In this document: piece by piece, positions 9,496 to 19,207 of the stretch
Layout: each line of letters opens with the position of its first letter
How positions within the stretch are numbered: position 1 is the stretch's first letter
From: an uncultured Alphaproteobacteria bacterium
GTDB lineage: Bacteria; Pseudomonadota; Alphaproteobacteria; Rhodobacterales; Rhodobacteraceae
NCBI GenBank assembly: GCA_913031285.1
Contig: CAJWEI010000012.1
Span: forward strand, 1-62,859
DNA: 62,859 nt
Reading direction: 5' to 3'
Position numbers and translations under genes: made by a program
Notes under the pieces: generated by a model
The model's input: the letters and a program-made list of their open reading frames with translations, nothing else
Told to the model about the DNA's origin: nothing
Database searches by the model: none

Positions 9496-10182
9496 ATGTC
9501 AGAAAATTCCCCACCCAAGGCATTTAATCCAATGCCACCTGTAGTTATGGCCCTTTTTGGTCTAATTGCAGGTACGGAACTTTTATTCACATTCGCAGGT
9601 AGTGGTATACTAGGAGATACAGACGGGGTCGGATGGCGTTATGCAGCGATTGAAAGCTATGGTGTAAACACTGCTCTTTTGGGCTGGATGGTCGAAAATA
9701 ACCAATATCCACTCGAGCATCTCGCACGCTTTGTGAGTTTTTCTTTTTTGCACTCCAGCATGATCAATGCCGCCGTTGCCTGTGCGTTATTTCTTGCGAT
9801 GGGAAAAATGGTTGGAACGGCCTTTTCTGCTGTAGCTGTTTTGATGTTTTTTTTCATCTCTGCAGCGGCGGGGGCCATTTGCTATTCTATTGCTGTTCCT
9901 GAGGGGGAATGGCTGTTTGGGTCATTCACGGGTATTTATGGTCTTATCGGCGCCTACACGTTTATGGTTTGGGTCTCATTGCGGGTACAAAATGCGCCGC
10001 AAGGACAGGCGTTTTATCTGATAGCAGTCTTGATGGGTGTTCAATTGGGGTTTGGGATGATTTTGGGTGATAATGACAGTTGGATTGCAGATTTGACCGC
10101 TTTTGTGACTGGATTTATTCTGTCGTTCTTTTTTGTGCCTGGCGGATTAGGCAGTATTTTGTCTCTGTTTCGCAAATCCTAA
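9496..10182 (+). CDS. rhomboid-like membrane protein, probably catalytically inactive
   Basis: 228 residues with about six hydrophobic helices. The fold resembles rhomboid proteases, and genes of this type sit between trpS and murJ in related bacteria. The GxSG serine loop is replaced by FGSFTGIYGLIGAY (Thr where Ser is expected), and the helix that should carry the catalytic His reads WIADLTAFVTGF. No Ser-His dyad is visible, so proteolysis is unlikely. ATG 9496 fits the family N-terminus (MSENSPPKAFNPMPPVVMAL); an in-frame GTG at 9463 is the alternative. The 3' end overlaps convergent murJ by four bases. Confidence 0.7.
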   Translation: MSENSPPKAFNPMPPVVMALFGLIAGTELLFTFAGSGILGDTDGVGWRYAAIESYGVNTALLGWMVENNQYPLEHLARFVSFSFLHSSMINAAVACALFLAMGKMVGTAFSAVAVLMFFFISAAAGAICYSIAVPEGEWLFGSFTGIYGLIGAYTFMVWVSLRVQNAPQGQAFYLIAVLMGVQLGFGMILGDNDSWIADLTAFVTGFILSFFFVPGGLGSILSLFRKS

Positions 10183-11711
10183 AAGTGTTTCATTGACCTG
10201 CGGATATCCCCCAGAGCCAGTCCACCAGTCAATTGTGCAAATATCCCATAAAAGATCATACCGGCAAAGACGATACCCGCTCCATAGACCATGCGCATTA
10301 GCGATGTGTGCATCATTGGACCGAGATATAAATCGCAGGCCCATAAGGCTGCGCCCATTCCAAGCGAGGCTATCACGATGCGTACAAGCCGCCTCTTTGT
10401 TCGGGCATCAAATCTGGCAACATGACCAAACTGGCGCGCGCCATTGCTCAGTAATATAACCATTAACCAAGCGGAAACAGATGTTGCCACTGCGGGTGAT
10501 ATCCATCCTAGGTATGGCATAAGGCTGAGCGCCAATGCTCCGTTCACGGTCATAGCTAAGACAGCATAACGAAATGGTCGTTTGGTATCTTCACGAGCAA
10601 AATATAGTGGTTGAAGTAGTTTTTGAAAGATAAAGGCTGGTAGGCCAAGGCCGTAGATTGCACAGGCAAGCGCAATGGCTTCGGCGTCACTGCGCCCTGT
10701 TGCACCATGTTCAAAAAGGGCGGAAACTAGGGGTAGTGGGATAATAAAAAGCGCAACTGCTGCTGGAAAGGTCAGTGCAAAACTTATTTCACCTGCTCGA
10801 CAAAAAGCTGTTTGTGCCCCGACATCATCGTTTGTTTGTAAGCGTCTGGACAGTTCTGGAAGCAAGACAATGCCAACGGCAATGCCTACTACACCCAAGG
10901 GCAATTGATAAAGCCGGTCTGCGCCATAAAGCCAACTTACAGCACCAGGAAAAAAACTCGCTACAATTTGACCAACCAATAAATTTATCTGAACCACGCC
11001 ATTTGCCAAAGCCGCAGGTATCGCAACTTTCAATAGATGGCCCATTTCTGGACTTAACTGTGGCCAGGCCAATGTAACTTTTACATGGTTCCTTCTCACA
11101 GTAGTCCACAGCAGCGTCAGTTGAACAAAACCGGCCGCTGGTACCGACCAGACGAGGTATGTGATTGCAGACTGCGCCGTTAGCCAAGCAAACCCAAGAG
11201 CTAAAATTATAAAAATATTCAAGATAACAGGCGCAGCGGCAGCTATGGCAAAATGACCTTTTGCATTCAGTACGCCAGACAATAAAGCTGCAAGCGAGAT
11301 CAAAAATATATAAGGAAATACGATACGTCCATATTGAACGGCCAAATCAAATCTGGTATCTTGTGAAAACCCGCCAGCAGTTGCCCAAACCAGGATAGGC
11401 ATGAAAATCATCGCGATAGCCGTTAAGAAAATCAAAATAACGGCAAGCCATGCCATTGATTGGCTGGCAAAGTCGTCTGGATCTTGGTCCTTTTCAATAC
11501 GCTTTGAAAACATTGGTACAAAGGCTGCGTTTAAGGCGCCTTCGGCAAAAAACCGTCTAAACATGTTAGGAAGGCGAAAGGCCACAATAAATGCGTCCAG
11601 AACTGGGCCTACTCCGATCAAAGCGTAGAATAACACTTCACGCCCCATACCTAGAATGCGACTAAAAAGAGTCCAAACACCAACGGTCATAATATTTCTG
11701 AAAAAACCCAT
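10179..11711 (-). CDS. murJ: lipid II flippase MurJ
   Basis: 510 residues with about 14 transmembrane helices (MviN/MurJ of the MOP superfamily). It starts GFFRNIMTVGVWTLFSRILG and has FRLPNMFRRFFAEGALNAAF near residue 47, a strongly conserved family block. It flips lipid II across the inner membrane for peptidoglycan synthesis. It begins five bases after the glnD stop, so it is co-transcribed with glnD as in many alphaproteobacteria. Confidence 0.95.
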   Translation of the reverse strand: MGFFRNIMTVGVWTLFSRILGMGREVLFYALIGVGPVLDAFIVAFRLPNMFRRFFAEGALNAAFVPMFSKRIEKDQDPDDFASQSMAWLAVILIFLTAIAMIFMPILVWATAGGFSQDTRFDLAVQYGRIVFPYIFLISLAALLSGVLNAKGHFAIAAAAPVILNIFIILALGFAWLTAQSAITYLVWSVPAAGFVQLTLLWTTVRRNHVKVTLAWPQLSPEMGHLLKVAIPAALANGVVQINLLVGQIVASFFPGAVSWLYGADRLYQLPLGVVGIAVGIVLLPELSRRLQTNDDVGAQTAFCRAGEISFALTFPAAVALFIIPLPLVSALFEHGATGRSDAEAIALACAIYGLGLPAFIFQKLLQPLYFAREDTKRPFRYAVLAMTVNGALALSLMPYLGWISPAVATSVSAWLMVILLSNGARQFGHVARFDARTKRRLVRIVIASLGMGAALWACDLYLGPMMHTSLMRMVYGAGIVFAGMIFYGIFAQLTGGLALGDIRRSMKHF

Positions 11712-11716
11712 CGGCG

Positions 11717-14530
11717 TTACCCAATGGCCCTTTCAGCACCCAATTCTATAGCTTCAAGCAATTTTTTCTCTAGGCTGCGTCGTTTGCTTTGGCTATGGAA
11801 TTTCAGGCCAAACATATCTTTGACATAAAATGTATCCACCACTTGCGCTCCGTAGGTCGCAATTACGGCCGAATTTATATAAACGTTCGCATTTGCCAAA
11901 GTGCGTGTCAGATCAAATAAAAGTCCTGGGCGATCACGCGTATCAACTTCTATTATGGTATAGATCTCCGAGCCTTCATTATTAAATGTAATAGAAGTTC
12001 CAACTTTGAAAGCGCGCTCGCGTTTTTTCAGCTTATCTTTGTCTTTAATGGCATCTCGTGCGACCACTTCCCCCTTTAAGGTTTTGGAAATTATATCTCT
12101 TAATCGGGGCAACTTGCTCGCGTCGTAGGGATGCCCGCTGGAATCTTGCACCCAAAACACTGATGTGGCGAAGCCATCTGTACTTGTGTAGCTACGCGCA
12201 TCAACCACATTTGCTCCGACCAAAGCTAAAGCACCGGACAGGCGCGAAAAAACACCGGGATGATCAAAAAGGGCAAAACAAATACGTGTAGCGTCGCGAT
12301 CAATATCAGGATGTAAATCAATTTTGATTTCACTCTCCTGAAGGTTTCTCAAAAGATTGGCAAAGACGACATGTGTCGTCACATGTAGACCCTGCCAATA
12401 CGGTGGGTAATGGCGTGAGGTCTCTGTCTTTAAGTCTTTGTTGCCCCAATGTGATAAAACAGCCCTCAAATTACTTTTCGCTGTTGTACCTCTTGTTTCG
12501 CGGTTGAGATCTTCTAGTCCAGTCTCCAACGCATTTGCAGTTTGGCGGTAAAGTTCCCGGATCAGGACCGCTTTCCAGTTGTTCCAGCTGTTCGGTCCAA
12601 CCCCGCGAATATCGCAAACGGTTAAGACAGTCAGTAGATCAAGACGCTTGACGTTTTGGACGGCTTTAGCAAAATCCCGGATCGTGCGGGGGTCTGAAAT
12701 GTCTCGCTTTTGAGCCATATCGGACATTAAAAGATGATATCTGACTAACCATTCTACTGTGTCGACATCAGTCTTTGAAAGCCCAAGCCGCTGGGATACT
12801 ACTCTTGAAATCCTTGCTCCTAGAATCGAATGATCTTCTTTGCGGCCCTTGCCAATGTCATGCACTAGCAATGCTACATATAGGACTTTGCGATTCAGCC
12901 CATGTTTTAAGATTGAGCTTGCAAGTGGCAATTCTTCGACAAGCTCTTCGCGTTCGATTTCAGCAAGATTGCGTATGCACTGGATTGTGTGCTCGTCTAC
13001 GGTGTAGCTGTGATACATATTAAACTGCATCATTGCAACAATCGGTTCAAACTCAGGTATAAAAGCGGCTAATGCGCCCAATTCATTCATCCTTCGAAGC
13101 GCCCGTTCTGGATTGCCATGCTTTATCATTAGGTCTAGAAATATTCTCTGAGCTTCCTTATCTTGACGGAGTTTTTCATCAAACATGTCAAGGTTCGCTG
13201 AGATAAGGCGCATAGCGTCAGGGTGAATAAGAAGACCTGTGCGCAAGGCTTCTTCGAATAATCTTAACAGGTTAAGAGGGTTTTCTAGGAAGCTCTTGGG
13301 CGCTTTGATCGACAGGCGATTATGCACCACGCTGTAATCAGACTTTACAACTAGTTTTCGGCGTAGAATTTTTTGGAGAAGCGGCTCTGCCTTAGCGTGG
13401 CTTGCTTCGAGGGACGTTAGAAATATGCGCGTCAGGTCTCCAATGTTTGTTGCGTGGCGGAAATAGTCTTGCATAAAAATTTCGACTGCCCGCCTTCCAC
13501 CTTGATCTTTATAGTTCATGCGGTCTGCGACTTCTACCTGCAAGTCGAAGGTCAGTTGATCAGATGCGCGACCAGTGATCAGGTGCAAATGGCTGCGAAC
13601 GACCCATAAAAAACGTTCGGCTGAAATGAAAACAATATTTTCTTCCTGACTGAAAAGGCTCATCTTCAAGAGATCGGCAGTGCTTTTGACTCGATGAACA
13701 TATTTTGCAATCCAAAAAAGGGAATGCAGATCACGCAGGCCACCTTTGCCCTCTTTGACATTAGGCTCTACCATGTAACGCTGGCCACCTTGTTTTATGT
13801 GCCGAGACTCCCGTTCACGCAACTTGGCATCGATAAATTCATGTGCAGTACCGCGAAAAAGGTCAGACCAGAGTTTCTTCTCGAGCTCTTGCGCAATCTG
13901 AACATCGCCACAGATATGCCTGTGCTCGAGCATGGCTGTACGGATTGTGAAATCTTCTTTTCCAAGACGTAAGCATTCTTTTACTGTGCGTGAGGCGTGT
14001 CCAATCTTCAGCTTCAGATCCCAAAGAATGTAAAGCATGCTCTCTATCACGCTCTCTGACCACGACGATTGTTCATAGGGTTTCAGGAAAAGCAGGTCAA
14101 CATCCGAATATGGGGCCATTTCGCCCCGTCCATACCCACCTACGGCAAGCACTGACAGGCGTTCACTTTTGGTGGGCACGGACAGTGGATGAAGCACCGT
14201 GGTCGCCAGCATCCAGGCGATATGGACCAAACAATCTGTTAAAAAATTATAGCTTTTATTAAGCTTATGCGCCGCGTTGGGTTGTGCCACGAATTCACGT
14301 TCCAAAGTCGTTTGAGCTGTTTTCTTTCGTAAGCGTATGTCGTCTATAACCGCGGTTCGAATATCTTTGATGCCCGTGCTCATATTCACAATGCGCTTTA
14401 GGCTATTAGCAGCGTCTTCAATATGGAAAATTTCGTTTGGTACGCAAATGAGCAGAGCTTCATCCGTGTAAAGCGGGACGCGAAATCGCTTAGTATCCTG
14501 CGCGTCCAAAAGATGTCGGGGCTGGGTCAA
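11717..14530 (-). CDS. glnD: bifunctional uridylyltransferase/uridylyl-removing enzyme GlnD
   Basis: 937 residues. The nucleotidyltransferase motif GGYGRGEMAPYSDVDLLF lies at residues 131-148, the HD hydrolase motif VHDIGKGRKEDHS near residue 570, and two ACT domains at the C-terminus (about 735-815 and 855-930). It modifies and demodifies PII proteins in response to glutamine. The frame opens at TTG 14530, overlapping the LpoA-like gene by 41 bases; TTG 14509 or ATG 14383 are alternatives. The residues from about 24 onward look family-like, favouring an upstream start. Confidence 0.93.
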   Translation of the reverse strand: MTQPRHLLDAQDTKRFRVPLYTDEALLICVPNEIFHIEDAANSLKRIVNMSTGIKDIRTAVIDDIRLRKKTAQTTLEREFVAQPNAAHKLNKSYNFLTDCLVHIAWMLATTVLHPLSVPTKSERLSVLAVGGYGRGEMAPYSDVDLLFLKPYEQSSWSESVIESMLYILWDLKLKIGHASRTVKECLRLGKEDFTIRTAMLEHRHICGDVQIAQELEKKLWSDLFRGTAHEFIDAKLRERESRHIKQGGQRYMVEPNVKEGKGGLRDLHSLFWIAKYVHRVKSTADLLKMSLFSQEENIVFISAERFLWVVRSHLHLITGRASDQLTFDLQVEVADRMNYKDQGGRRAVEIFMQDYFRHATNIGDLTRIFLTSLEASHAKAEPLLQKILRRKLVVKSDYSVVHNRLSIKAPKSFLENPLNLLRLFEEALRTGLLIHPDAMRLISANLDMFDEKLRQDKEAQRIFLDLMIKHGNPERALRRMNELGALAAFIPEFEPIVAMMQFNMYHSYTVDEHTIQCIRNLAEIEREELVEELPLASSILKHGLNRKVLYVALLVHDIGKGRKEDHSILGARISRVVSQRLGLSKTDVDTVEWLVRYHLLMSDMAQKRDISDPRTIRDFAKAVQNVKRLDLLTVLTVCDIRGVGPNSWNNWKAVLIRELYRQTANALETGLEDLNRETRGTTAKSNLRAVLSHWGNKDLKTETSRHYPPYWQGLHVTTHVVFANLLRNLQESEIKIDLHPDIDRDATRICFALFDHPGVFSRLSGALALVGANVVDARSYTSTDGFATSVFWVQDSSGHPYDASKLPRLRDIISKTLKGEVVARDAIKDKDKLKKRERAFKVGTSITFNNEGSEIYTIIEVDTRDRPGLLFDLTRTLANANVYINSAVIATYGAQVVDTFYVKDMFGLKFHSQSKRRSLEKKLLEAIELGAERAIG

Positions 14531-15662
14531 TGATTTCTACCTGTTTGTTTTCTACGCGGGCTATAGCAAGCCCCCTCTCGTTTGTCCCGCTATGCTTTAA
14601 GCGGAAAATTCCATCTACGCCTTCAAAACCAGCCTGTTGAGTAAGAGAGCCTTTGGAAAGCGCATGTTGACCGGTTGAGAAAACCAAAGCACCAACTGCT
14701 GCAATTCCATCGTAGGCGAGGCCTGCCAAGTGATGGGGTTTGCTTTTATAAGCCTCTTCATACCGGGCTGAAAAGCGGGCTAACTTCTCGCGATCTGGTA
14801 CGGCAAACCATCCTCCCTGCACACCAGGTAATTCAAGATTTTGTGCCGGAATATCCCAACGTGCTAATCCAGCGTATTGCACGATTTCAGAATTTATACC
14901 AGCCTCAGGGAGCATTTGAACCAATAACCCCAAAGCGCCCGCTGTGGTCGATGTTAGAAAAAGCAAATCCGCATCTTCAATCTCCACAGCGGCTCTCACG
15001 AGGGGTACGGAATTTACAACACCTTCCCGTGAAAATTCAAACGTTTGTGAGGCTACAACTGCCAAAGAACTACGTGATGCCGCTTTTTCTAAAGCGATTC
15101 TTCCAAATTCACCTTCAACATTGGTGGGGTGTACAATAACTGCCCTTTGTTTGCCTTGGGCCGCTGCAAATTGCACCAGCCGTTTGGCTGTATTGTCAAA
15201 TGTTTGACCCAGAACAAAGACATTTCCGCCTGCAATTGAGGCGTTATTGGAAAAACTTAGAACATTCACGCCTTCATCGGTGACTGCCAAACCGGCCGCA
15301 TTTGCCGCCTCTGCAAAAAGAGGCCCTAAGATTATTTTGGCTCCTTCATCGACAGCTTGTTGCGCGACCTGGCCGGCGACGACGGCTGAGCCGGCTGTAT
15401 CGTAAACCCGCAAGTCAATTCTAATATTACCTAAGTCCGCCATGGCTAACCTAGCGGCATTTTCTAAGCTTATTGCAATTTCCTGTGTATTTTCATCACT
15501 CTGTGGGATTAACAAAGCGACAGGCACAGGGGCTGATGTATTAAGGACTGTTCCAGTGCCTGTTATAGATGGGTCAACGTTGCAGGCCGTTGTCGCAGCG
15601 AAAAGGGCACCTATACTCAATGCAATCAGTATCTTGCGTAATAATAAAATTAAGTTGATCAT
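14490..15662 (-). CDS. penicillin-binding protein activator, LpoA-like lipoprotein
   Basis: 390 residues. The signal segment LLLRKILIALSIGALFAATTAC has a candidate lipobox (TTAC, Cys27; Thr at -3 is unusual). The mature part is a type 1 periplasmic-binding fold with PVALLIPQSDENTQEIAISL and AKIILGPLFAEAANAAG. Such proteins are outer-membrane activators of PBP1a-type synthases or ligand-binding relatives. It is divergent from rsmI, the arrangement usual in Roseobacters, 74 bases apart. GGGAG lies eight bases before ATG 15662. Confidence 0.82.
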   Translation of the reverse strand: MINLILLLRKILIALSIGALFAATTACNVDPSITGTGTVLNTSAPVPVALLIPQSDENTQEIAISLENAARLAMADLGNIRIDLRVYDTAGSAVVAGQVAQQAVDEGAKIILGPLFAEAANAAGLAVTDEGVNVLSFSNNASIAGGNVFVLGQTFDNTAKRLVQFAAAQGKQRAVIVHPTNVEGEFGRIALEKAASRSSLAVVASQTFEFSREGVVNSVPLVRAAVEIEDADLLFLTSTTAGALGLLVQMLPEAGINSEIVQYAGLARWDIPAQNLELPGVQGGWFAVPDREKLARFSARYEEAYKSKPHHLAGLAYDGIAAVGALVFSTGQHALSKGSLTQQAGFEGVDGIFRLKHSGTNERGLAIARVENKQVEIIDPAPTSFGRAGY

Positions 15663-15736
15663 AACTTTGTCTCCCTCAAGCGCGACGTGCCCTGCTTACA
15701 GTGAGATCATAAAGCGCAAATAAAGCGGGTCTAGAG

Positions 15737-16603
15737 GTGAATCATAAGTTAGTCGATTTAACGGTAGGATTGTATTTTGTTGCAACACCAATTGGTAACG
15801 CCCGAGATATCACGCTCAGGGCGCTTGATATATTGGCTAGTGCGGATGTGTTGGTGGCAGAAGACACGCGAACGCTACGACGTTTGATGGATATGCATGG
15901 AGTTCCTGTCGCAAAAAGGCCGCTGATTCCATATCATGATCATAGTAGCGCCAAAGTGCGCAGACGACTTATGGATTACATAAGTAGTGGCAAATCGGTT
16001 GCTTATGCTTCTGAAGCTGGGACGCCTTTGATTGCGGATCCCGGATATCATCTCTCAAAAGAGACTAGCGAAGCCGGCCATCTAGTTACCACGGCGCCCG
16101 GCAGTTCTGCCGTGCTGAGCGCACTGACGCTGGCTGGACTGCCGACGGATAGTTTTTTGTTTGATGGTTTTCTACCGGCTCAAAAAGTAGCGAGACGCAC
16201 ACGTCTAAAAAACTTGTCAGATATCCAAAGTACGCTGGTCTTTTATGAATCGCCCAAACGGCTTGCTGCTCTACTGCGCGATGCACGTGATACACTGGGA
16301 CCAGAGCGTACAGCAGCCTACTGCCGTGAATTAACGAAGAAATTCGAAGAAGTACGGCGTGGTTCTCTTAGTGCACTTTGCGAACATGTTTCGGATCGGT
16401 CGATTAAGGGCGAAGTTGTGGTTCTTATTAATCGCGCCGAGAAAATTTCTATCAATGAAGAGCAGCTATCTTTAGATTTGCAAAAGGCATTGAATGACAT
16501 GAGCTTGCGAGATGCCTCTGAAGCGGTTGCACAAGCTTATGGTTTGCCGAAGCGTCAAATTTATCAGAAGGCTCTAGAGCTTGGAAAAGACTCAAAGAGG
16601 TAA
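15737..16603 (+). CDS. rsmI: 16S rRNA (cytidine1402-2'-O)-methyltransferase
   Basis: 288 residues, tetrapyrrole-methylase fold. Conserved blocks are LYFVATPIGNARDITLRALD (residues 12-31), VAEDTRTLRRLMD, YASEAGTPLIADPGYHL and APGSSAVLSALTLAGLPTD. The enzyme 2'-O-methylates C1402 in the ribosomal decoding centre using S-adenosylmethionine. The start is GTG 15737. In relatives yraN follows; here only a decayed copy is present before gshB. Confidence 0.95.
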   Translation: MNHKLVDLTVGLYFVATPIGNARDITLRALDILASADVLVAEDTRTLRRLMDMHGVPVAKRPLIPYHDHSSAKVRRRLMDYISSGKSVAYASEAGTPLIADPGYHLSKETSEAGHLVTTAPGSSAVLSALTLAGLPTDSFLFDGFLPAQKVARRTRLKNLSDIQSTLVFYESPKRLAALLRDARDTLGPERTAAYCRELTKKFEEVRRGSLSALCEHVSDRSIKGEVVVLINRAEKISINEEQLSLDLQKALNDMSLRDASEAVAQAYGLPKRQIYQKALELGKDSKR

Positions 16604-16705
16604 GTCTGCATACCTGAATTGCATTGCTGCCGAAAGCTAAGTCCTTAAAGGCAACAAACGTCGTGCTTTGTCATATTTTCCTTATGATAGAGCAATCTGG
16701 TATTT

Positions 16706-16957
16706 TAAATAGAATTGGTCGACTTTAAAGAGGACATTTCAGTCTTTCGAGAAGTTAATCAATCAGTTACCCAAGTAGCCGGCAAGCCAATATCTCACTA
16801 AATAGCAGATATTTAGAATAACTTAGACTGTGCTGTATTTTATGAGCTGCAAAATTATGGCCTAAAAAAATTTCTTAGTAAATTAGATACGTAGTTTGGC
16901 ATAGTTCTTTGTGATACAATGGGCGAATTGATCATTGTCGAAAGTGCATTTCTCTGA
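16706..16957 (+). pseudogene. yraN: decayed yraN (UPF0102 endonuclease-like) between rsmI and gshB
   Basis: A single frame from about 16709 to the stop at 16955 is broken by in-frame stops at 16799, 16814 and 16892, yet reads like the C-terminal two thirds of YraN. ELVDFKEDISVFREVNQS matches the EIDLI...VFVEVK nuclease core, and DT*FGIVLCDTMGELIIVESAF matches the family end DTRFDVALVD..G.I.I.ENAF. The N-terminal third is not recognisable. The position between rsmI and gshB is where yraN normally sits. Family alignment is from memory, but the pattern and location agree. Confidence 0.68.
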
Positions 16958-17041
16958 AACGGAGTATATTTTTTTATTCTGGCATTGCAAAGCCTTTCCC
17001 TATTGGGCCATGTTCACAAATTAAAAGTTCTGGAGAGTTTT

Positions 17042-17977
17042 ATGAAAATCGCTTTTCAAATGGATCCTATTAGCACTGTCGATATCAATGCTGATAGCAG
17101 TTTTCGGCTCGCTGAAGAGGCTCAAGCACGGGGTCATAGCCTCTTTTATTATCCGCCTGACAAACTTAGTTTTCAAGAAGGTAAGTTAATTGCCCGAGGG
17201 CACAGTATGGAAGTTCAGCGCGTTTCTGGACGCCCCGCAATCCTGAGCGTAGAGGAAGACGTATCGCTAGAAAATTTTGATGTTATCTGGCTGCGGCAAA
17301 ACCCACCATTCGATATGCATTATATTACGACAACGCACCTTCTTGATATGATCCACCCAAAAACGCTTGTTGTGAATGACCCTTTCTGGGTGCGCAATTA
17401 CCCTGAGAAGCTTTTGGTGCTGAATTTTCCCACTTTGATACCCCCGACAACAATCGCCCGTGACATTGAGATGATCCGGGGCTTTAAAGCAAGACATGAA
17501 GACATTATCCTAAAACCACTTTATGGGAATGGCGGTGCAGGCGTGTTCCGTCTCGATGCCAATGATGGAAATCTATCCTCTTTACATGAGCTCTTTTCTA
17601 GTTTCTCACGCGAACCGCTTATTGCACAAAAATTCCTGCCCGAAGTTAGCAATGGTGACAAACGAGTGATTTTGATTGAAGGACAGCCTGTTGGTGCGAT
17701 TAATCGCATACCTGCCGAAGGAGAAACTCGATCCAATATGCATGCCGGTGGTCGGCCGGAAAAAGTTGATCTGACTAAAAGGGACAAAGAGATTTGTGAT
17801 GCAATTGGTCCTATTTTACGCGAAAAAGGTCAAATATTCGTTGGAATAGATATAATTGGTGATTATCTGACAGAGATAAATTTGACTTCTCCAACTGGGA
17901 TACAAGAACTGGAAAAATTTGACGACATAAATGTTGCGGCCATGGTTTGGGTCGCAATTGAGGAACGCTGCAGGTGA
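17042..17977 (+). CDS. gshB: glutathione synthetase
   Basis: 311 residues, ATP-grasp ligase of the bacterial GshB family. N-terminal MKIAFQMDPISTVDINADSS; nucleotide-binding region IILKPLYGNGGAGVFRL; metal and product site GIDIIGDYLTEINLTSPTG. It joins gamma-glutamylcysteine to glycine in the cytoplasm. ATG 17042 has GGAGAG six bases upstream, so the 19 codons open before it are not used. The gene follows the rsmI/yraN locus, the normal Rhodobacterales order. Confidence 0.95.
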   Translation: MKIAFQMDPISTVDINADSSFRLAEEAQARGHSLFYYPPDKLSFQEGKLIARGHSMEVQRVSGRPAILSVEEDVSLENFDVIWLRQNPPFDMHYITTTHLLDMIHPKTLVVNDPFWVRNYPEKLLVLNFPTLIPPTTIARDIEMIRGFKARHEDIILKPLYGNGGAGVFRLDANDGNLSSLHELFSSFSREPLIAQKFLPEVSNGDKRVILIEGQPVGAINRIPAEGETRSNMHAGGRPEKVDLTKRDKEICDAIGPILREKGQIFVGIDIIGDYLTEINLTSPTGIQELEKFDDINVAAMVWVAIEERCR

Positions 17978-18628
17978 GCCTAACTCTGCTAATGGCCAGT
18001 AGTCTAATGCGGCTGATTGTTTGCGTTTAACTTGCAATTGCCACAGGACTTTTGGCCTCACTACAGTATTTTAATCCAAAGTACATCCGTGCTTCCACAA
18101 ATTGCTTTTCTACAGCTCTATTAATAAGTAACCGTCAGATTTGTAAAAAAATAAAAGATCTTTAGGCTGTTCGCTGTCTCATTCACTTAGGGAAAGTGTG
18201 GTCCCACGTATTCATAATAGTGGCTTTATGGCGGAGGGCTTTAGAACAAACTAGGAGTGATTTGCTTCGTTATCGATAAATTGGGACGCGTACCCTTATG
18301 CTAACGTAAAGATTAGCAGTGGGCTATTTGATTCCTGAGGGTCCTGGCGATGTATTAGTTGAATGTCACCAATTTTCTTATTCAAGATATCCGATATAGA
18401 TTGTACATATTTATAATACAGTATGTAGGGGTGTCTAGACCTGGTGCTTTCGTCCTAGTTGTTTCTGAAAAACTAGAGGCCTAAAGACTAGTTTAACTTC
18501 TATTGGTTCTGGCTACATTCTTTCAAATGTCGCAGTATGGGTATGACTATTTGTATCTTTCATCATTTTTCTGTCTTATAGCAGTCTTGCATAAGTGTTG
18601 CTTTGACGATTTTTTATTACGCTTAATG
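17978..18628. other. 651-base intergenic stretch, no gene recognised
   Basis: AT-rich and full of stops in all frames. Short protein-like runs exist (for example GYLIPEGPGDVLVECHQFSYS near 18320-18382, and a hydrophobic run just after gshB), but I could not match them to a family. It may be another gene relic. No tRNA-like or terminator-like hairpin was noticed. Confidence 0.4.
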
Positions 18629-19207
18629 TCAGGCGGAAAAGTTCAGTCTGTTAATTGTCCACCCAGAGACACTATATTTGAGGTGGGTCAGTGAGAAATT
18701 ATCTATCTTATGTCGCATGGCTTGTTTTGCGCCACGACCTTCGGCTCTTTGTATCTGGCTGATAATCACGCCGAAATGTACGACAATAGTTAATGCTTGC
18801 TCTGGATATTCATTCATAAGTTTATCAATGGCCCGGTCTGTTCTTCGGCAAAACCCATCCCAGCTTTCTCCATTGGGTGCGGAGGTTGGACCTGGAGTAT
18901 CGTAAAAAGCAAATAAAAGATCATGATCCGTTCTATCAATTTCGGCGAATTGTTTTAATTCCCAATCACCAAAGTTAATCTCGCGCAAATTAGCTTCATC
19001 GGGCAATCGCTCTTGGTCTAGCTTTAGTGCATCAGCGGTGGCTCGTGCCCTTGTCAGATCTGATGAAATCACTTTGCCGCTATCCGGTAAATATTTCCGC
19101 AGACGCTCAATTTTGGCCGTATCAGAGAGATCGGCGGGCACGTCAGACCAGCCGACCATAGAATTTAGATGTGTTGGTCCGTGCCGTATCAAATAAAGAT
19201 TTGTCAA
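18629..19207 (-). CDS. histidine phosphatase family protein, CobC-like
   Basis: 192-residue histidine phosphatase with the phosphate-pocket motif LYLIRHGPTHLNSMVGW (catalytic His in RHG), SSDLTRARATADAL, and the second His in VVHFGVIISQ. Relatives with the VGWSDVPADLSD segment accompany cobU/cobP in Rhodobacteraceae and are annotated as alpha-ribazole phosphatase or phosphoglycerate mutase-like. The start TTG 19207 overlaps the stop of the decayed cobU/cobP, which supports a link to cobalamin nucleotide-loop assembly. Precise substrate is inferred. Confidence 0.82.
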   Translation of the reverse strand: MTNLYLIRHGPTHLNSMVGWSDVPADLSDTAKIERLRKYLPDSGKVISSDLTRARATADALKLDQERLPDEANLREINFGDWELKQFAEIDRTDHDLLFAFYDTPGPTSAPNGESWDGFCRRTDRAIDKLMNEYPEQALTIVVHFGVIISQIQRAEGRGAKQAMRHKIDNFSLTHLKYSVSGWTINRLNFSA

